22,774 nt of DNA from Chara braunii (Eukaryota; Streptophyta; Charophyceae; Charales; Characeae), in the NCBI GenBank assembly GCA_003427395.1, contig BFEA01000366.1:1535720-1558493 (forward strand). The letters run 5' to 3'. The position numbers and the translations under genes are program-made. The first letter of the stretch is position 1. Every line of letters begins with the position of its first letter. Below, piece by piece: positions 20,254 through 22,774 of this stretch. Below the pieces are notes generated by a model. The model saw nothing but the letters and a program-made list of their open reading frames with translations, had not been told where the DNA came from and did not search any database.

Positions 20254-20433
20254 TTGGTTAAGGTAGATTATCATTTACAGTGTAATCATTGAGGGGATTC
20301 TGCAGACTGTTAAGGGTTCAGCCTCCTAATGAGTCGGTGAAACTCCGACGAAACAGTTTGTCACAGCTCCTCATTTGTTGTCCTCTTCTCTCTCTCTCTG
20401 CCTACGGTTTACCGGGCAGTTTTGTTTGTGACG
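20254..20433. other. TA-flanked insert carrying the hammerhead-like RNA
   Basis: This non-TA segment lies between two TA tracts. Apart from the hammerhead-like fold it holds a CT-rich stretch (about 20380-20400) and ends in TTTGTTTGTGACGA beside the TA run, the inverse of the motif at 8189. No protein frame is supported. The segment could be a retrozyme-like remnant or the interior of a foldback element. Confidence 0.5.
20302..20361 (+). ncRNA. Type III hammerhead ribozyme-like RNA with a G5-to-A core change
   Basis: Stem III pairs 20302-20310 with 20353-20361 over nine pairs, two of them G.U. The cleavage triplet is GUU (20309-20311). Stem I pairs 20313-20315 with 20322-20324 around loop GUUCAG, with an A.C pair (20312/20325) at the core. 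Core box 1 reads CUAAUGA (20326-20332) where CUGANGA is required. Stem II pairs GUCGG (20333-20337) with CCGAC (20345-20349) around loop UGAAACU. Core box 2 is GAA (20350-20352), followed by A15.1. Beyond stem III, 20290-20296 also pairs with 20367-20373. All three helices and every core base except G5 are present. Loss of G5 is known to abolish cleavage, so this copy is probably inactive. Confidence 0.72.
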
Positions 20434-20454
20434 ATATATATATATATATATATA
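20434..20454. repeat. (TA)n microsatellite
   Basis: A perfect TA run directly followed by GGGTAACC at 20455, the same kind of junction as the other foldback copies. Confidence 0.95.
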
Positions 20455-20556
20455 GGGTAACCGGCGCTCGGGACGGGCCGAATGCCCAAACCCGAACGCC
20501 CGAACGTATGGGAACCCTTGGGGATGCGTTCCGCCGTTCGGGACGAACGCGGACCA
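20455..20556. mobile_element. GC-rich foldback arm remnant
   Basis: It begins GGGTAACCGG beside the TA run, is rich in CGAACG and CCCGAACGCCC phrases shared with the other arms, and ends at an A run (20556-20572). It is too diverged to align fully with the right arm at 21280, so it may belong to a related family. Confidence 0.55.
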
Positions 20557-20754
20557 AAAAAAAAAAAAAAAAACAACAACAAAGGTCATCAAAAAAATCT
20601 AAAACAAAGATATGTTATGGAGACAAATAAATTAAACAAGATTTGCCTGAGCATTACATCCGAATTCCTTACCAAATTTGAAATAAAAATAAAATACGAA
20701 AAACAAATATTAATAATAATAAAAAAATAAAAATAAAAAGAGAATTAAATTTAG

Positions 20755-20915
20755 TGAGTGCGCGAGCATGTTTTCGACACCGCCATCTTTGGCGATTTTT
20801 CATTTTTTTTTGGCATAGATAAATTCCTTGAAAATTTACAGATGTGTACTTCACATAATATAAAACCCACTAAAAAAGTTTCAAAAAATAATAAAATTAT
20901 TTAGACCCCGAACTA
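20755..20915. mobile_element. Foldback element, partial left arm, copy 2
   Basis: It opens GCGCGAGCATGTTTTCGACA and continues CCGCCATCTTTGGCGATTTTT, as in copies 1 and 3. It stops near AGACCCCGAACT, before the GC-rich part and TA tract. Confidence 0.8.
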
Positions 20916-20950
20916 AAGTGAAAACAAAAAGTAAAAAGTGAAAAATTACG

Positions 20951-21217
20951 TGGGCGAGCATGTTTTGACACCGCCATCTTTGGCGATTTTTTATTCTTAT
21001 TTCGCTGAGCTAAATGACTTGGAAATTTACAGTCATGTACCTCACGTCATAGAAAACTAACAGAAAAACATTCAAGAACAAATAATGTTTTTTAGGCCCC
21101 GAAATAATTTTTGGCGGGGGCTGAATGCCGTTAGGTTCGGACCCAGTACGGGACCCCGAGCGCCCGTACGTACGGAGGTCTGCCCGGGGACCTCTGTACG
21201 TACGGGCTGGTGACCCA

Positions 21218-21281
<64 letters not shown>

Positions 21282-21517
21282 GGTCACCAACCCATACGTA
21301 CGGGCGTTCGGGGTCCCGTTCGGGGTCCGAACCCGAAGGCGTTTGGCCCCCGCCAAAACTTATTTCAGGGCCTAAAAATAAATTTGTATTTCTGAATTGT
21401 TTTTGGTGAGTTCTCTATGATGTGAGGTACATGCCTATAAATTTTGAAGTCATTTTGCTAAGCCACAACAAAATTACAAATCGCCAAAGATCACGGTGTC
21501 AAAACGTGCTCGCCCAC
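20951..21517. mobile_element. Foldback element, copy 3, with long arms around (TA)30
   Basis: The left arm (20951-21218) starts GTGGGCGAGCATGTTTTGAC; the right arm (21280-21517) starts GTGGGCGAGCACGTTTTGAC when read in reverse complement. The arms pair along most of their length and enclose about 30 TA units (21219-21278). Junctions read GGTGACCCAG-TA and TA-CAGGGTCACC. The left arm holds an extra hairpin (21163-21180 with 21189-21206) that the right arm lacks. No protein is encoded and no clear target duplication is seen at the outer ends. Confidence 0.88.
21219..21278. repeat. (TA)30 microsatellite
   Basis: An uninterrupted TA run at the symmetry centre of foldback copy 3. Confidence 0.97.
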
Positions 21518-21639
21518 TCACTTTTTTTTTTCTTTACTTTTTACCAGTTTTTTTTGCATCCAAATTCCTTACCAGCTGTGAAATAAAAATAGAATACGTA
21601 AAATAAATATGGATAATAAAAAAAAGAAAAAAATGAAAT

Positions 21640-21660
21640 GAGTTTTTTTTTCCCCCCCCC
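21640..21660. repeat. T and C homopolymer runs
   Basis: About nine T followed by about nine C, a slippage-prone tract between the 900-bp-spaced repeat and the tRNA-like monomers. Confidence 0.85.
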
Positions 21661-21756
21661 TTAACAAATCCTGTGGCGTCAAGTAGGAGTGATGATACGA
21701 GCATGGACTCCTACCTGACTTATCGGGCTCCATTCTATTGGTGGGGAGCTTCACCT

Positions 21757-21985
21757 GCTAGAAACCGGGTCCAACGTCCCATGAGCAACAATGAACGACT
21801 GAGGCACAACACAAACTGGGAACCGGCCTCAACGTCCCTTCTGATAAGTGCCAATGGGAAATCTGCAACTGAGTGTTGAGTCTTGTGCTTTTTTTTTTTT
21901 TTTTTTCCAAAGAAAAAAACAATTTATTATAAGCTGGGAATCGGGCCCAGCGTCCCTCACAAGAGTGCCGCAACTATCGAGCTCA
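21757..21985 (-). mobile_element. Three tRNA-like monomers (SINE-like)
   Basis: On the minus strand three related units occur: 21985-21933, 21873-21816 and 21805-21757. Each ends in a T-arm-like segment after GGGACG. The best, at about 21952-21933, reads GCTGGGCCCGATTCCCAGC, a 6-bp stem with a 7-base loop resembling a tRNA T arm and a polymerase III B box. The other two are more degenerate. Starts are about 58 and 118 bp apart, and an uninterrupted T run (about 21890-21906, plus strand) splits the last interval. The acceptor arms do not close, so these are not tRNA genes. Confidence 0.45.
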
Positions 21986-22077
21986 GCAAGGCTCTTCGGC
22001 CAAGCAAAGCCCGAGCCACGGTATTTGAAGACAGCCCAACAAGCCTAAAAAAGGAAAAAACTACCAAAGATTCAAAA

Positions 22078-22670
22078 CCCTAAATATACTAATTAGAGAG
22101 GGAGCCCTAATTAAACTAACTAACATTAATACAAACACCCAACAAAAATCGTACACAATATTCAAAACTCTACATCCTAAACAATCATCGAAGTTTCTAC
22201 ACTAAATATCATTAACACACAGTCAACAAAGTTCAACCCCAATCGTATATGCATTCAACCAAACCCCAACCATGTATGCACCAAGCCAAAGCGAAGCCCT
22301 AACCACGCAAAAAACCTGTAAAGAAAAACTCCACAAAACAACCATGAAGAACCTAGTAAACCAGCGACAGCGAAACACAGTTGCGAATCCCTAAATATAC
22401 TAATTAGAGAGGGAGCCCTAACTACCATTAATACAAACACAAAAAAAAATCGTACGCCATATTGAAAACTCTATATCCTAAGCAATCATCGAAGAAAGTT
22501 CAAACCCCAATCATGTATGCGTCCAACCAAACCCCAATCTTGTATGCCCCGGGCCAAAGCGAAACCCTAACCACGCAAAAAACCTGTAAAGAAGAACTCC
22601 ACAAAACAGCCATGAAGTACCTAGTAAACCAGCGACATCAAAACACAGTTGCGAATCCTCCCCCAATTTG
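22078..22670. repeat. Tandem duplication of about 311 bp (two copies)
   Basis: The first copy begins at 22078 and the second at 22389, both with CCCTAAATATACTAATTAGA. They share AATCATCGAAG, then CCAAACCCCAA, CCACGCAAAAAACCTGTAAA and CTAGTAAACCAGCGACA in the same order. Small insertions and substitutions separate them. The second copy ends near 22670. No open frame of note is present. Confidence 0.92.
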
Positions 22671-22679
22671 TCAACCCTC

Positions 22680-22681
22680 TA

Positions 22682-22761
<80 letters not shown>

Positions 22762-22774
22762 GTGCGCGCGCTCG
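22680..22774. repeat. (CT)n microsatellite ending in a CG-rich tip
   Basis: CT units run almost without interruption from 22680 to 22759, then CGCGTGCGCGCGCTCG to the window end. Such tracts often stop assembly, so this may be a contig edge. Confidence 0.95.

Larger units (their letters stand above)
20656..21630. repeat. Direct repeat of about 75 bp, copies 900 bp apart
   Basis: The copies are about 20656-20735 and 21556-21630. Both contain AATTCCTTACCA, then GTGAAATAAAAATA or TTGAAATAAAAATA, and an AT-rich tail. They bracket foldback copies 2 and 3. Confidence 0.8.

Noticed and set aside
20951-21517. Proteins with Tyr-Ile repeats
   Set aside because: Frames through the (TA)n tract simply translate the microsatellite.

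Overview
The window looks like a gene-poor, repeat-rich stretch of a green-plant (streptophyte) nuclear genome. Reasons: a decayed plant-type LINE about 7 kb long, foldback elements with (TA)n centres, tRNA-derived SINE-like pieces, many microsatellites, and a small insert of organelle DNA. The plastid rpoC2 fragment reads more like that of a streptophyte alga or early land plant than of a flowering plant. That is an impression from memory, not a search. I see no intact host protein gene. Four ambiguous bases (2070, 9772, 9796, 9802) suggest draft sequence.

Layout. 1-1840: mixed-composition DNA with many short perfect hairpins and no recognised gene. 2000-2637: a patchwork of a plastid trnT-UGU 5' half, a plastid rpoC2 3' fragment and a mitochondrial ccmF fragment, joined end to end. 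3156-3272: a 31-bp direct repeat. 3673-5268: an array of 24 hairpins about 60 bp apart, with an almost constant ACTTA loop and stems that change sequence with compensation; five stem types recur in the same order three times. 5270-8160: unrecognised DNA, with a CAG/GCAGC-rich part. 8160-9420: TA repeats, then pyrimidine-rich DNA with splice-like signals. 9423-11960: microsatellites, a SINE-like tRNA remnant and unrecognised DNA.

11961-18975 (perhaps to about 19950), minus strand: a LINE with ORF1 (CCHC-like knuckle), then ORF2 with an APE-type endonuclease, reverse transcriptase and a zinc-binding C-terminal region. It is broken by stops (mostly TAG) and frameshifts. A 345-bp palindromic element (16952-17296), flanked by CTTA on both sides, sits in ORF1. 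Removing it with one CTTA copy restores the reading frame.

19948-21517: foldback elements with long arms around (TA)n. Inside one TA-flanked segment (20302-20361) is a sequence that folds as a type III hammerhead ribozyme, complete except for one core substitution (G5 to A) and an A.C pair at the base of stem I. 21640-22774: three tRNA-like monomers, a tandem duplication of about 311 bp and a terminal (CT)n tract.

The two most notable items are the covarying hairpin array and the hammerhead-like RNA within the TA-flanked foldback cluster. No pathway or operon is present; almost everything seen is mobile, organelle-derived or simple-repeat DNA in decay.
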